A stretch of 64,000 bases of DNA from Brevundimonas terrae (GCF_011761985.1 NZ_JAASQT010000001.1:186001-250000); one strand, 5' to 3'; shown: positions 42,249-55,115, counted from the first letter of the stretch. The notes: a model not told the origin generated them from the sequence alone. Program-made: numbers and translations.

Positions 42249-43028
42249 TCAGGCTCCCTTAAATCTAGCCGGACGCTTCTCGAGGAAAGCCATCACACCC
42301 TCGACATGATCCTTGGTCTGGCCGACACGGAACTGCACCTCGCGCTCGGCCTGAAGACTGTCCTCAAAGCTGCCATTCACCGCCATCCAGGCCAGTTTGC
42401 GGATCTCGCCAAGGCTGGCCGCGCCGACGCTCAACTGGCTGGCCAGTGCGACGGCCTCGTCCATCAGGGCATCACCAGCCACCACGCGGTTGACCAGCCC
42501 CCATTCCAGCGCCTTGGCCGCCGGAAGCTTGCCCGCCAGCAGCATCATTTCCATAGCCCGCACGCGGCCAATGGTGCGCACCAGCAAATGCGTCGAGCCA
42601 CCATCCGGTACCAGCCCCACCTTGGCAAAGGCCTGCATGAAATAAGCTTTCTCGGACGCTACAACCATGTCGGCCATCAGAGCAAAACTGGCCCCGATAC
42701 CGGCTGCGGCCCCATTCACCGCCGCGATCCAAGGCACCGACAAACCCGTCAGGCGCTTGATCAGCGGATTGATCGGATTTTCCAGCCCCGAACCGGCGTC
42801 ATAGTCTGCCGTGCCTATGCCTTCCAGACCGCCACAGGCCAGATTGGCCCCAGAGCAAAACCCCTTGCCCGCGCCCGTCAGGATCATGGCCCGTGCCTTG
42901 GTCTCCACCTGATCCAGAACAGCGCCTAGTTCTTCCATCATGGCGATGGAGACCGCATTCAGGGTCTGCGGATCATTCAGCCACACAATGGCGACATCCC
43001 CACGCCATTCAAGATCGATCAAAGCCAC
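42249..43028 (-). CDS. Enoyl-CoA hydratase/isomerase family protein
   Basis: A 259-residue crotonase-fold enzyme. The CoA-binding/oxyanion segments are LTGAGKGFCSGANLA and VNGAAAGIGASFALMADMVV; VGLVPDGGSTHLLVRTIGR has the Asp typical of the second half of the active site. The first catalytic Glu of true hydratases is not obvious (the position reads near AAGIGAS), so it could be an isomerase or a PaaG-like enzyme. It forms a two-gene unit with the SDR downstream. The upstream region carries a GCTAATT palindrome. Confidence 0.9.
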   Translation of the reverse strand: MALIDLEWRGDVAIVWLNDPQTLNAVSIAMMEELGAVLDQVETKARAMILTGAGKGFCSGANLACGGLEGIGTADYDAGSGLENPINPLIKRLTGLSVPWIAAVNGAAAGIGASFALMADMVVASEKAYFMQAFAKVGLVPDGGSTHLLVRTIGRVRAMEMMLLAGKLPAAKALEWGLVNRVVAGDALMDEAVALASQLSVGAASLGEIRKLAWMAVNGSFEDSLQAEREVQFRVGQTKDHVEGVMAFLEKRPARFKGA

Positions 43029-43119
43029 AGGCTAAACCCTCACACACGCAGCACATCATGCCGTCATTCCTGACGTCATTGCCGCACAGGCAGGCCCGCA
43101 ACGTCAATATAATTGTTCA

Positions 43120-43134
43120 GCTAATTAAATTAGC
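43120..43134. promoter_or_regulatory. Perfect palindrome upstream of the enoyl-CoA hydratase gene
   Basis: GCTAATT-A-AATTAGC, perfect 7-bp arms with a single central base, 91 bp before the hydratase start and overlapping the stop codon of the neighbouring glycosyltransferase-like gene. Confidence 0.45.
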
Positions 43135-44107
43135 GCAGCTCAACCGTGCGGCGCATAACCGACTGGCGCATCCGGTCCAGACGGCCGCCCAGCGTGCGAG
43201 GACGGCAGCGTTCGCGCCGCTGCATGTCCGATGCCCATCTTGCCCACATGGCTGTCATCAGTTCGGGGTGACGATCATACTGATGCACAATCGGACTGAC
43301 CGAACCGTCAGGATTACAAATCAGGCCTTCCACCAGAGACAGTTTCTCGGCTGGCACCATGCCCAGTGTCGCCACGCGGCTGTGGTTGGCAAAGACCTGA
43401 CCATCGATCAGCCCCAGATGCACCGCCAGATTGCACGAGGCCTGATCGGTCCCGAACGCGCCCCCGATCCTTGAGCGCGGAATGGCCCCCAGCATCAGGA
43501 TCAAACGGCAGAATCGCGATAGAGCCTCGCGCGATCCCAGAATGGTCCCAACACAGATACAGGCCCTGTCCGCCACAGAATCGGCAAAGCAATCGCCCGC
43601 CACCGCCCGCAAATACTTCATGTTGAAATCATGCGATTTCAGCGGCGCATCGCATTCGGCAAAGAATTCGAGACCCGTCACTTCAGGCGCGAACGGATCG
43701 CCCTGAAACACCACATCTCGCACATCCGTCAGCAGCGCATTTCGCACCCACGGACGCTCGCTCAACAGCAGGTCAAAGCCCGCAAACCGCGACACAACCG
43801 GATGGGGTGCCCAGGACTTGCCCGACGCCATATCCGGCGTACAGGGCGCATCCAGTGCCTCGACATCATACTCGGCCAGAAAGGCCCGCAGGTCTGCATC
43901 CCCGTCCACCACAATGGCGACAGGGCCGCTATAATGAGAACGCAGGGAACGGACAAAGATGGCGACGTCTGCGGCGTCATAGCCGGTCGCATAGCCCAGA
44001 ACCAGATCCTGATGACTCGCCGCGATAGTCGAGGATGCCCCCCTCACCTTCGCCAGCGCAGCGGATAGCCAATCCAGATAGACCGACTTAACCGCTGAAG
44101 ACGCCAT
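43130..44107 (-). CDS. Glycosyltransferase-like protein coupled to carA
   Basis: A 325-residue protein with no signal peptide. The segment NALLTDVRDVVFQGDPF (Asp128 and Asp131) is the DxD-like metal and nucleotide-sugar site of GT-A fold enzymes, with DFNMKYLRAVAGDC and GGAFGTDQASCNLAVHLGL further on, as in glycan glycosyltransferases of the GT8/GT34-like kind. The C-terminus is very basic (RRERCRPRTLGGRLDRMRQS). The acceptor is unknown. Its ATG directly follows the carA stop codon (TAA then ATG), so it is translationally coupled to carA, an unusual partner. Confidence 0.75.
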   Translation of the reverse strand: MASSAVKSVYLDWLSAALAKVRGASSTIAASHQDLVLGYATGYDAADVAIFVRSLRSHYSGPVAIVVDGDADLRAFLAEYDVEALDAPCTPDMASGKSWAPHPVVSRFAGFDLLLSERPWVRNALLTDVRDVVFQGDPFAPEVTGLEFFAECDAPLKSHDFNMKYLRAVAGDCFADSVADRACICVGTILGSREALSRFCRLILMLGAIPRSRIGGAFGTDQASCNLAVHLGLIDGQVFANHSRVATLGMVPAEKLSLVEGLICNPDGSVSPIVHQYDRHPELMTAMWARWASDMQRRERCRPRTLGGRLDRMRQSVMRRTVELR

Positions 44108-45268
44108 TTAGCCTCGCATAGAGTCTGCAAAACGACCGAACAGATAGAGGCTGTCCGTCGGTCCCGGAGATGCTTCCGGGTGATGCTGTACAGAGAACAC
44201 AGGCTTGCCCGTCAGCGCAATGCCGCAGTTGGTGCCGTCAAACAGGCTGACATGGGTTTCCACCACACCGTCCGGCAGGCTGGCCTGATCCACCGCAAAG
44301 CCGTGGTTCATGGAGACGATCTCGACCTTGCCGGTCGTCAGGTCCTTGACCGGATGGTTCGCGCCGTGGTGGCCCTGATCCATCTTGATGGTCTTGGCAC
44401 CCAGAGCAATGGCCAGCATCTGGTGGCCCAGACAAATGCCCATGATCGGCTTGCCGCTGGCGACCAGTTTTTGAATCTCCGGCACCGCATAGACGCCGGT
44501 CGCCGCCGGATCGCCCGGACCGTTCGACAGGACGATACCGTCCGGATTGCGAGCCAGCACGTCCTCGGCCTTCGTATCGGCCGGAACCACGGTGATCTTG
44601 CAGCCGGTCGAGGCCAGTGCGCGCAGGATGTTGCGCTTCACGCCATAGTCGATAACCACGACATGCTTGTCGGTCGCTTCCACCTTGGGATAGCCGGCCG
44701 GCCATTCCCACACGCCCTCGTCCCATTCAAAGGCTTGCAGGGTGGTGGCTTCCTTGGCGAGGTCCAGACCTACCAGACCGGTCCAGGCCTTGGCCTTGGC
44801 CACCAGAGCGTCCAGATCGAAATTGCCTTCCGGATCGTGGGCGATGACCGCATGCGGCGCGCCCTTGTCACGGATCAGTTGCGTCAGGGCGCGGGTATCC
44901 ACACCGGCCAGCGCCACCGTGTTGCGCGACTTCAGCCACGCATCGAAATCACCGCCCGAGCGCCAGTTGGCCGGATCGGTCGGCAGGTCGCGGAACACCG
45001 CGCCCACAGCCGCCTTGCCTGCCACATCGGCCACCTGCTCCACATCTTCGCTGTTCACGCCGACATTGCCGACGTGCGGGAAGGTGAAGGCCAGGATCTG
45101 GCTCATATACGAAGGGTCGGTCAGGATTTCCTGATAGCCGGTCATGGCGGTGTTGAAGACCACCTCGCCAAGGGCCGAACCCGTAGCACCGGCACCCAGT
45201 CCCGACAGGACTGTGCCGTCCGCAAGCACCAGAACACCCGTTGCACCGGTCAAAATCTTGGACGTCAT
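44108..45268 (-). CDS. carA: Carbamoyl-phosphate synthase small subunit
   Basis: A 386-residue glutaminase subunit of carbamoyl-phosphate synthase, which releases ammonia from glutamine for CarB in arginine and pyrimidine synthesis. The N-terminal domain ([21 protein letters not shown]) and class I amidotransferase domain are complete: [25 protein letters not shown] with nucleophilic Cys, and [14 protein letters not shown] with His/Glu. It is on the opposite strand to carB, 6.5 kb away. Confidence 0.97.
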   Translation of the reverse strand: MTSKILTGATGVLVLADGTVLSGLGAGATGSALGEVVFNTAMTGYQEILTDPSYMSQILAFTFPHVGNVGVNSEDVEQVADVAGKAAVGAVFRDLPTDPANWRSGGDFDAWLKSRNTVALAGVDTRALTQLIRDKGAPHAVIAHDPEGNFDLDALVAKAKAWTGLVGLDLAKEATTLQAFEWDEGVWEWPAGYPKVEATDKHVVVIDYGVKRNILRALASTGCKITVVPADTKAEDVLARNPDGIVLSNGPGDPAATGVYAVPEIQKLVASGKPIMGICLGHQMLAIALGAKTIKMDQGHHGANHPVKDLTTGKVEIVSMNHGFAVDQASLPDGVVETHVSLFDGTNCGIALTGKPVFSVQHHPEASPGPTDSLYLFGRFADSMRG

Positions 45269-45357
45269 GGCGCAGGGCTCCTAAAGCAATGGGAAATAGC
45301 AGGTAAACGGCGGGGTCACTAAGAACTATACAGGTCCCGGTCAACCCGCCTTATGTC

Positions 45358-46674
45358 TTATCCCGCATTGTTTGCTACCGAAGTGGCCGTACGATGGCGA
45401 ACCCAGAACCAGGCTACAGTCGTTACCGCAAAGAATAGCACGCTGGGGACAATATAGCCGCCCGCCGCCGCAACCACGGCAAAGGCCGAGAATACCAGCC
45501 CGAATACGCCCAATACCCTGTAACCCGCACCCTTTGCCCGACGCAACAAAGACAGCGAACAGACGGCATAAAGACAAAGCGTCAGTACAGACGTCACCCC
45601 GATCAGCATTTCAAACTGTTTGCCTAGGCTGGGCTGTACACTGACCAGCAACAGGGCGCTCATGATCACGCCCATGGCCAGCGGGTTGCTCAAAGGTGTG
45701 CGACCCGTCTCCTTGCCGCCGAACACACGCGGCAGCCAGCCCTGTTCCGCCGCCGCCCGCGCCGTCTCGCCACCGGTCATGGTCCAGCCGACAATCGTGC
45801 CTGTCGTCTTGATCACCGCACAGGCCGCCACCAGACCGGCCACCGAGGCCCCCATCACGCGCGCCACCAGATCGGCAAACGGGCTGGTTGATTCTGCCAG
45901 CACCCCTGCCGGAATAACGCCGAATACCGCCACACAGGCCGCCACATAGACTGCAAAGGCCAGCAGAACGCCTGCGACCGAAGCACGGCCGACATCACGC
46001 GCAGGGTCTTTGACCCGCGACGACAGCACCGCCGCGCTTTCAACCCCCAGAAACGCCCAGAAGATAATGGCCAGAGATGCCGGAACCGACTGCCACAGGG
46101 GCAGGTTTTGCGGGCTCCAGCTATCCACAAAGGTCTTGCCGTCAAAGGCAATGGCACCGGCGATAATCGCCAGCACGATCGGCACCAGACCCACGGCCAG
46201 ACTGACCGCCCCGAAACGCGCTGCCGAACGTGTGCCCAGCGCATAGATGCCCGTCGTCATCCACAACAGGGCCAGATTGGCCAACGCCCCCCACAGAGGC
46301 TCTTTCAGGACCGGAAAGAAGAAGGCCAGATAACCGATGGCGGCCACCGCCACGGCCACATTGCCGACCAGACACGCGCCCCAGTAAAACAGGCCCGCCT
46401 GATAACCCAGAAAACGGCCCAGCCCCTGTGCGGCAAAATCCGACAGACCGTCCGCCGTCGGCATCAACCGCCCCAGACCGCCAAACACCAGGGCCAGCGT
46501 CACCGCACCAATGCCACAGATGATCCAGCCGATCAGACTGGAACTGCCCGTCGGGGCCAATGTCACCGGCAGGAGATAGACTCCCGACCCGATCATATTG
46601 CCCGCCACAACCAGTGCGGCCACGCCCCATCCGAGGCGGCGGTTATCTGTGGAAATGATGTCGATCTGGCTCAT
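45358..46674 (-). CDS. APC superfamily amino-acid permease, AdiC-like
   Basis: A 438-residue transporter of the amino acid-polyamine-organocation superfamily with about 12 helices. The substrate-binding GSGVYLLPVTLAP of helix 1, LGYQAGLFYWGACLVGNVAV and AIGYLAFFFPVLKEP match the arginine/agmatine antiporter AdiC closely in pattern, and FWAFLGVESAAVLSSRVKDPARDV is the helix-6/7 signature. It therefore probably exchanges a basic amino acid or amine, though the substrate is inferred. Start MSQIDIIS at 46674 is preferred over MAVR four codons earlier. Its gene ends 89 bp before carA's start on the same strand. Confidence 0.88.
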   Translation of the reverse strand: MSQIDIISTDNRRLGWGVAALVVAGNMIGSGVYLLPVTLAPTGSSSLIGWIICGIGAVTLALVFGGLGRLMPTADGLSDFAAQGLGRFLGYQAGLFYWGACLVGNVAVAVAAIGYLAFFFPVLKEPLWGALANLALLWMTTGIYALGTRSAARFGAVSLAVGLVPIVLAIIAGAIAFDGKTFVDSWSPQNLPLWQSVPASLAIIFWAFLGVESAAVLSSRVKDPARDVGRASVAGVLLAFAVYVAACVAVFGVIPAGVLAESTSPFADLVARVMGASVAGLVAACAVIKTTGTIVGWTMTGGETARAAAEQGWLPRVFGGKETGRTPLSNPLAMGVIMSALLLVSVQPSLGKQFEMLIGVTSVLTLCLYAVCSLSLLRRAKGAGYRVLGVFGLVFSAFAVVAAAGGYIVPSVLFFAVTTVAWFWVRHRTATSVANNAG

Positions 46675-46796
46675 GCGAACCGCCATAGCGATAAATTACG
46701 CCTTCGTCGCTACCCGCCCGCGCACATAGACCAGTTGTCGACACCATCTGCCATGTATTAAGCCCGCTTCCCGCAACCTCAGTGAGAGCCAAAGAT

Positions 46797-47495
46797 ATGC
46801 CCATCACCACTATCGGTCTCGATGCAGACGACACCCTTTGGCACAACGAAACCATCTTCCGCCTCAGCCAGAAGCGCTTTGCCGATCTTCTGGCCGACCA
46901 TGCCGAAGAGCCGGTACTGATGGATCGCCTCGCCATTATCGAGCGCCGCAATCTGCGCCTCTATGGCTATGGCGTTAAGGGCTTCACCCTGTCGATGATC
47001 GAAACCGCCATGGAACTGTGCGACGGTGCCGCCCCGCCCCATATCATCCGCGAGATTCTGGCGGCCGGTCGCGAAATGCTGAACCATCCGGTCGAGCCCC
47101 TGCCGGGCGTCGAGGAAACCGTGGCCCGTCTGGCCAATGACTACCGCCTGATCCTCGTCACCAAGGGCGACCTGCTGGATCAGGAACGCAAGCTGGCCGC
47201 CTCGGGTCTGGGCGAGCATTTCTCGGGCGTCGAGATTGTGTCGGAAAAGGACCGCGCCACCTATGAGCGCGTCTTCACCCGCCACGGGACCGGCCCCTCT
47301 GAAGCCGTCATGGTCGGCAATTCGATGAAGTCCGACGTCCTGCCCGCCATCGAGGCCGGCGCATGGGGCGTCCACATCCCCTACCACATCACCTGGGCCC
47401 ACGAACTGGCCGACGCCCCCGAAGGCCACCCCCGCTATGTCAGCCTCAGCCGCATCGACGAGCTTGATGACTGGCTAGGCCATATCGACGTCTGA
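46797..47495 (+). CDS. HAD family hydrolase (YjjG-like)
   Basis: A 232-residue haloacid-dehalogenase phosphatase. Motif I is GLDADDTLWHNE with Asp nucleophile and +2 Asp, motif II LVTKG, motif III Lys in SEKDRATYERV, motif IV VGNSMKSDVLPA. A helical cap lies between motifs I and II. This resembles nucleotidase-type members such as YjjG but the substrate is unknown. ATG at 46797 has GAGAG upstream; a GTG five codons earlier is also in frame. Confidence 0.88.
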   Translation: MPITTIGLDADDTLWHNETIFRLSQKRFADLLADHAEEPVLMDRLAIIERRNLRLYGYGVKGFTLSMIETAMELCDGAAPPHIIREILAAGREMLNHPVEPLPGVEETVARLANDYRLILVTKGDLLDQERKLAASGLGEHFSGVEIVSEKDRATYERVFTRHGTGPSEAVMVGNSMKSDVLPAIEAGAWGVHIPYHITWAHELADAPEGHPRYVSLSRIDELDDWLGHIDV

Positions 47496-47814
47496 CCCAT
47501 CAAAAGCAGCGCTAACCAAGGGATTCCTGTCAAAGATACGGTACAGGAGAAAACTAAGCACGCCTATTAGATATCGACGATATAAGTAACTATGTTCTTT
47601 ATACCGTCGATATTCAAATATACATATAACAACAATACTCATAAAAAATGCCAATAATTGGCACGCCCAATTATGTTACAAGATAGCAACAATATCGAGA
47701 CGATGGCCCAATTGTAGACATCTTTAATAACGGTTTAGCTTGACCTGCCACGACCCTCTCAAGACTATGACAAACTCAAGTCCGACTTGTGTTGTTATTT
47801 GTAGGTACGCCTAA
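47496..47814. promoter_or_regulatory. AT-rich leader region of the large TonB receptor gene with three inverted repeats
   Basis: A 319-bp gene-free stretch, much richer in A+T than its surroundings. It holds ATATCGACG-ATATA facing TATACCGTCGATAT (47571-47584 and 47600-47613, one mismatch), a perfect TGCCAAT-A-ATTGGCA palindrome (47649-47663), and CAAGTC-C-GACTTG (47777-47789) 25 bp before the start. TTGACC at 47740 with GACTAT 17 bp downstream is a possible promoter. These look like operator sites for more than one regulator. Confidence 0.55.
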
Positions 47815-50800
47815 ATGCGTTTAATTCGTTCCCGCCTCCTGGCTTCGTCCTTCCTGGTCGGCGCCCTTGCCGCCACCAGCGTGGTCGCTCAGGACGTGCA
47901 AACCATTGCTGTTCAGGAAGAAGCTTCGAACCTCGGCGAAATCGTCGTCACCGGTTCGCGTATCCGTCGCAGCGCGGCTAACGCCCCGACGCCACTGATC
48001 CAGGTTACACAGGAAGAAATCCTGTCGACTGGCCAAACCAGCCTAATCGACTATCTGGCGACCATTCCGGCCCTGTCGAACTCGACCGTTCCGTCGGACA
48101 CCACCGGTTCGTCGCTGAACACCGGCGGCCTGTCGCTGGCTAACCTGCGCTCGCTGGGCTCGAACCGTACTTTGACCCTCGTAGACGGTCGCCGTCACGT
48201 CGGTTCGGTTGGCGGCGGCTTGGCTGTCGACGTCGACGCCATCCCGCGTCTGCTGATCCAGAACGTCGAAATCATCACCGGCGGCGCGTCGTCGGTTTAC
48301 GGCGCAGACGCCGTTTCGGGCGTGCTGAACTTCATCCTGAAGAAAGACTTCGAAGGTCTCGAAATCGACGCCAACTACGGCCAGATCAACGACAATGGCG
48401 AAGCCACCCGTCGTGTCTCGGGCCTGATCGGCAAGAACTTCTTTGACGACCGCCTGAACGTCTACGCTCACGCCGAATACGAAAAGATCGACAATGTCGA
48501 CTCGATGGACATCGACTGGATCCGTCGCGCCCCGTATCGCGGCAGCATCGACGCAGACCCGACCAACAACGGCTATGACGGTCTGCTCGACAGCAAGATG
48601 TACTACGGCGTCAACCGCCTGGACATCATGCCTTGGGGTCAAACCACTCTGGCCAACACCCAGCGCCCGAGCGACCTGACCAACCCGAACGTTGGCTACT
48701 GGGACTGCTTCGACACCAAGTCGGGTGACTTCTCCTACTCGCCCAACTGCTACGGCGTCACCCCGGGCAAAACCTTCGTGTATGACGGCAGCATCGGCCG
48801 TGAAGCCGACTTCGGCGAGCGCGTCGGCAACGTCGGCATCAGCCGCCCGTATAACATCGGTGGCGACGGTATGCCGCTCGGTGAAGTCGCTGGCTTCAGC
48901 CGTATCCCGGCTTCGGAGTCGCAGCGCTATCAAGTCGGCTCCAACTTCCGCATCACTGACGAAGTGACCCTGCATGCCTCGGCCAAATACATCACCGAGG
49001 AAACCTTCATGCGCGGTCAGCCGACCTTCTTCGATATCGACCTAGATAACGACTCGTACGGCCGTAGCGAAACCAACTCGATCTGGGGCACCTCGTCCTT
49101 CGACCTGCGCTGGGAAGACAACGCCTTCCTGCCGCAGAACATCAAGGACGCAATCGCCAACAACCGTATCGACATCTACAGCAAGCCGACCGCTGACGCT
49201 CCGGGCGCAGTGATCGACACTGTTGCCCTGCCGATCGCCCGTCACTCGATGTTCGGTCCGGAACGCTCGCAAAAGAACTCGCGCGAGTTGCAACGCTACG
49301 TTGTCAGCCTCGATGGTAATCATGGCCAACTGGGCTTCATGAAGTCGTGGTCGTGGGACATCGGCTATACCTACGGTAAGGCCGAGATCGAGAACATCGA
49401 GCGCGCCGTTGACACCCAGCGCATGGCACTGGCTGCCGACGCTATCGTCGACAACCTCGGCGTTATGGGCAAGGCCGGCGCTATCGTCTGCCGCGCTTCT
49501 CTGCTGAACGCCCAAGGCGTGCCAATGCGCGAAGTCGACGCCAAGGGCAACGTGATCCACGCTGGCCTGTACGATCCGGTACGCGGCGGTGACCTGCGCG
49601 AAACCGAATACGGTCGCCAATCGCTGTCGCAATGCACCCCGCTGAACGTGTTCGGCGCTGGTAACCAGTCGGCCGAAGCCCTTCAGTACGTTGACGCCTT
49701 CGTCACCGTGCAAGAAGAGAACGTCCAGCATCAGGCTGTTGGCTCGATGTCCAGCGAACTGTGGGACTTCTGGGGTGCCGGTAACATCGGCGTCGCCTTC
49801 GGCGGTGAATGGCGCAAGGAAACGACCTCGGCCATCGGTCGTTCGTCGTCGGCCAACGGCCGCCTGCTGTTCCTTAACGGCAGCGCCGACTTCCCGGAAG
49901 TCAGCTACGAATCGAAGGAACTGTTCGGTGAAGTCTCGATCCCGCTGTTCCGCGACAGCAAGCTGGGTGAATATGCCGAGCTGAGCGGTTCGTACCGCTG
50001 GGCCGACTACTCGACCGTGGGCAATGTCGATGTCTATGGTTTGAACCTGGTCTACCGTCCGATCCCGGACATCACCTTCAAGACCTCGTTCAACTCGTCG
50101 GTCCGCGTGCCGAACCTGGACGAAAACTTCTCGCCGCTGGGCCAGACCTTCGCCAACAACTTTGTTGACCCGTGCGCCACGCAAAACATCGCCAAGGTTG
50201 ACGATCAGGAAATCAAGGGCAACCGCATCAAGAACTGTACGGCACTGGCTGCCGAACAGGGTCTGGTGTTCGACTTTGCCGGCGCAACGGCAAATACCGA
50301 CGACGACTTCGCGCCTGCCTACACCTCGGGCATCGCCGGTGTGTCGGGTGGTAACCCGAACCTGCGTCCGGAAGAGTCGGAATCCTTCACCTTCTCGACC
50401 GTTCTGCAGCCGCGCTTCATCCCGGGCCTGACCGTCTCGCTGGACTACTATGAAATCCGCATCGACCAGGTCATCGCAGCCGTCACCGCACAAGGCATTG
50501 CCAATAACTGCGTTAGCGGCAAAGAGCTGAACGCAGACGCCTGTAGCTCAATCTTCCGTAACAACGACAAGATCGAGTTCGGCGTTGGCGCTCCGCAGGG
50601 CGACGCCATCGGCGGCTTCGTCCAGACCTCGTTCAACTACGCGGCTCTGGAAACCCGTGGCCTGGACTTCGGCGGCAGCTACACGCTGCACACCGAAGAC
50701 TTCGGCAAGGACTGGGGTGCGTTTGACTTCCGTCTGAACGGCTCGTGGCTGATCGAACAGAAGCAATTCCTGAACTCGGCAGATGCTTCGGACTACACCG

Positions 50801-51159
50801 AGCTTGCATCGGGTCTGGAATATCCGCGCGTTCGTCTGTCGTCGTCGGTTGCATGGCGTCCGAACGACAAGTGGAACGTCAACTGGACCGCTGACTGGCA
50901 GACCAGCCAGAACATCATCCATGCCCGTGACTTCATCAACAACGCTGACAGCCGCGCTCAAGACCAACTGGACACCGGTAACTTCATCCGTCACGACCTG
51001 ACGGTTCGTTACAAGGTCCGTGAAGACGTGACCGTGCGCGCCGGTGTTGTGAACCTGTTCGATGCCGAACAGCGCGACATCCTGGGCACCACCATCTACC
51101 CGAACTTCGACCCGTACGGTCGTCGCTTCTTCGTAGGTGTGAACTTCCGTCCGTTCTAA
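47815..51159 (+). CDS. Large TonB-dependent receptor
   Basis: A 1114-residue outer-membrane receptor, longer than most. Signal peptide about 25 residues (LVGALAATSVVA), a possible TonB-box-like segment LGEIVVTGSRI, then the plug (VDGRRHVGSVGGGLAVDVDA, VEIITGGASSVYGADAVSGV) and a long barrel ending RRFFVGVNFRPF. Four Cys pairs in the barrel loops suggest disulfides. It belongs to the oligosaccharide or peptide-type receptors abundant in Caulobacterales. Codon choice leans to GGT, CGT and GTT more than nearby genes, suggesting high expression. A clear terminator follows. Confidence 0.95.
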   Translation: MRLIRSRLLASSFLVGALAATSVVAQDVQTIAVQEEASNLGEIVVTGSRIRRSAANAPTPLIQVTQEEILSTGQTSLIDYLATIPALSNSTVPSDTTGSSLNTGGLSLANLRSLGSNRTLTLVDGRRHVGSVGGGLAVDVDAIPRLLIQNVEIITGGASSVYGADAVSGVLNFILKKDFEGLEIDANYGQINDNGEATRRVSGLIGKNFFDDRLNVYAHAEYEKIDNVDSMDIDWIRRAPYRGSIDADPTNNGYDGLLDSKMYYGVNRLDIMPWGQTTLANTQRPSDLTNPNVGYWDCFDTKSGDFSYSPNCYGVTPGKTFVYDGSIGREADFGERVGNVGISRPYNIGGDGMPLGEVAGFSRIPASESQRYQVGSNFRITDEVTLHASAKYITEETFMRGQPTFFDIDLDNDSYGRSETNSIWGTSSFDLRWEDNAFLPQNIKDAIANNRIDIYSKPTADAPGAVIDTVALPIARHSMFGPERSQKNSRELQRYVVSLDGNHGQLGFMKSWSWDIGYTYGKAEIENIERAVDTQRMALAADAIVDNLGVMGKAGAIVCRASLLNAQGVPMREVDAKGNVIHAGLYDPVRGGDLRETEYGRQSLSQCTPLNVFGAGNQSAEALQYVDAFVTVQEENVQHQAVGSMSSELWDFWGAGNIGVAFGGEWRKETTSAIGRSSSANGRLLFLNGSADFPEVSYESKELFGEVSIPLFRDSKLGEYAELSGSYRWADYSTVGNVDVYGLNLVYRPIPDITFKTSFNSSVRVPNLDENFSPLGQTFANNFVDPCATQNIAKVDDQEIKGNRIKNCTALAAEQGLVFDFAGATANTDDDFAPAYTSGIAGVSGGNPNLRPEESESFTFSTVLQPRFIPGLTVSLDYYEIRIDQVIAAVTAQGIANNCVSGKELNADACSSIFRNNDKIEFGVGAPQGDAIGGFVQTSFNYAALETRGLDFGGSYTLHTEDFGKDWGAFDFRLNGSWLIEQKQFLNSADASDYTELASGLEYPRVRLSSSVAWRPNDKWNVNWTADWQTSQNIIHARDFINNADSRAQDQLDTGNFIRHDLTVRYKVREDVTVRAGVVNLFDAEQRDILGTTIYPNFDPYGRRFFVGVNFRPF

Positions 51160-51187
51160 TCGAACGAACAACAGTTCAAAGACTACC

Positions 51188-51220
51188 GGGCGGCTCCCTT
51201 CGGGGGGCCGCCTTTTTTCT
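51188..51220 (+). terminator. Terminator of the large TonB receptor gene
   Basis: GGCGGCTCCC-TTCG-GGGGGCCGCC followed by six T. A strong rho-independent terminator 28 bp after the stop. Confidence 0.93.
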
Positions 51221-51422
51221 GTCTGGTCACTGAAGTTTACGCCACCAAGCCGCCACAGTTTCTGTGTGCCTGCGGCCACGCGGGCGACATTGGTCGTCTT
51301 TTCCCCTGTTAGGCACACATAGCCTCTTGCCGAGGGGGGCATCGCTCTCTAAACGGGCCGCTTAACCGACAACCCAAACGGATCGGCCGCGAGCCAACAC
51401 TCGTGTCCGTCTTTTCGCGTGC

Positions 51423-51749
51423 GTGGAGACCAAGCCGCTGCATTCCGACCTGAGCCATGAGGAAAAGGACGCTATAGTGCGCGCCGCTCTCGCTGAAAAA
51501 GGCGATAGCGGGATTACGCCGCGCCATACGTTGTTCTATTTCTATGGCGACGAGGATATGCACGGTGATCTCTGCGAGGTCGCACGCCGTGCAGGGTTTT
51601 TGACGCGGGGCCAGGGCGATATGACCGTCCTGGAAACAACCATGCCGGTCGACGAGGCGTCTTTCGCGCCTGTGTCGGCCATGATGCAATCCTGGGCCGC
51701 GGCCTTCCAGCTCGATTACGAGGGCTGGGAGTGCGTGGTCGCAAGCTGA
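51423..51749 (+). CDS. RraB-like regulator of ribonuclease E
   Basis: A 108-residue protein of the RraB (ribonuclease E inhibitor B) family. The pattern RHTLFYFYGDEDMHGDLCEVARRAGFL and the closing DYEGWECVVAS fit the family's ferredoxin-like fold. The start appears to be GTG at 51423, with no strong ribosome site. It lies 12 bp before carB and probably shares its transcript; the link between a ribonuclease regulator and carB is unexplained. Confidence 0.8.
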   Translation: METKPLHSDLSHEEKDAIVRAALAEKGDSGITPRHTLFYFYGDEDMHGDLCEVARRAGFLTRGQGDMTVLETTMPVDEASFAPVSAMMQSWAAAFQLDYEGWECVVAS

Positions 51750-51761
51750 GTAGACACGCCG

Positions 51762-55061
<3,300 letters not shown>

Positions 55062-55066
55062 AGACA

Positions 55067-55101
55067 AAACCCCCGATGGCCTCGCCATCGGGGGTTTTTC
55101 T
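55067..55101 (+). terminator. Terminator of carB
   Basis: AACCCCCGATGG-CCTCG-CCATCGGGGGTT followed by TTTC: a 12-bp perfect stem directly after carB. Confidence 0.93.
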
Positions 55102-55115
55102 TTATGAGTTAAGAC

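Noticed and set aside
46119..46130. A CTATCCACA sequence, one base from a DnaA box, inside the permease gene
   Set aside because: Single, imperfect and intragenic; expected by chance in 64 kb.
49042..50493. A 483-codon minus-strand frame opposite the large TonB receptor gene
   Set aside because: Mirror of the receptor's coding frame; no ribosome site, domain or signal peptide.
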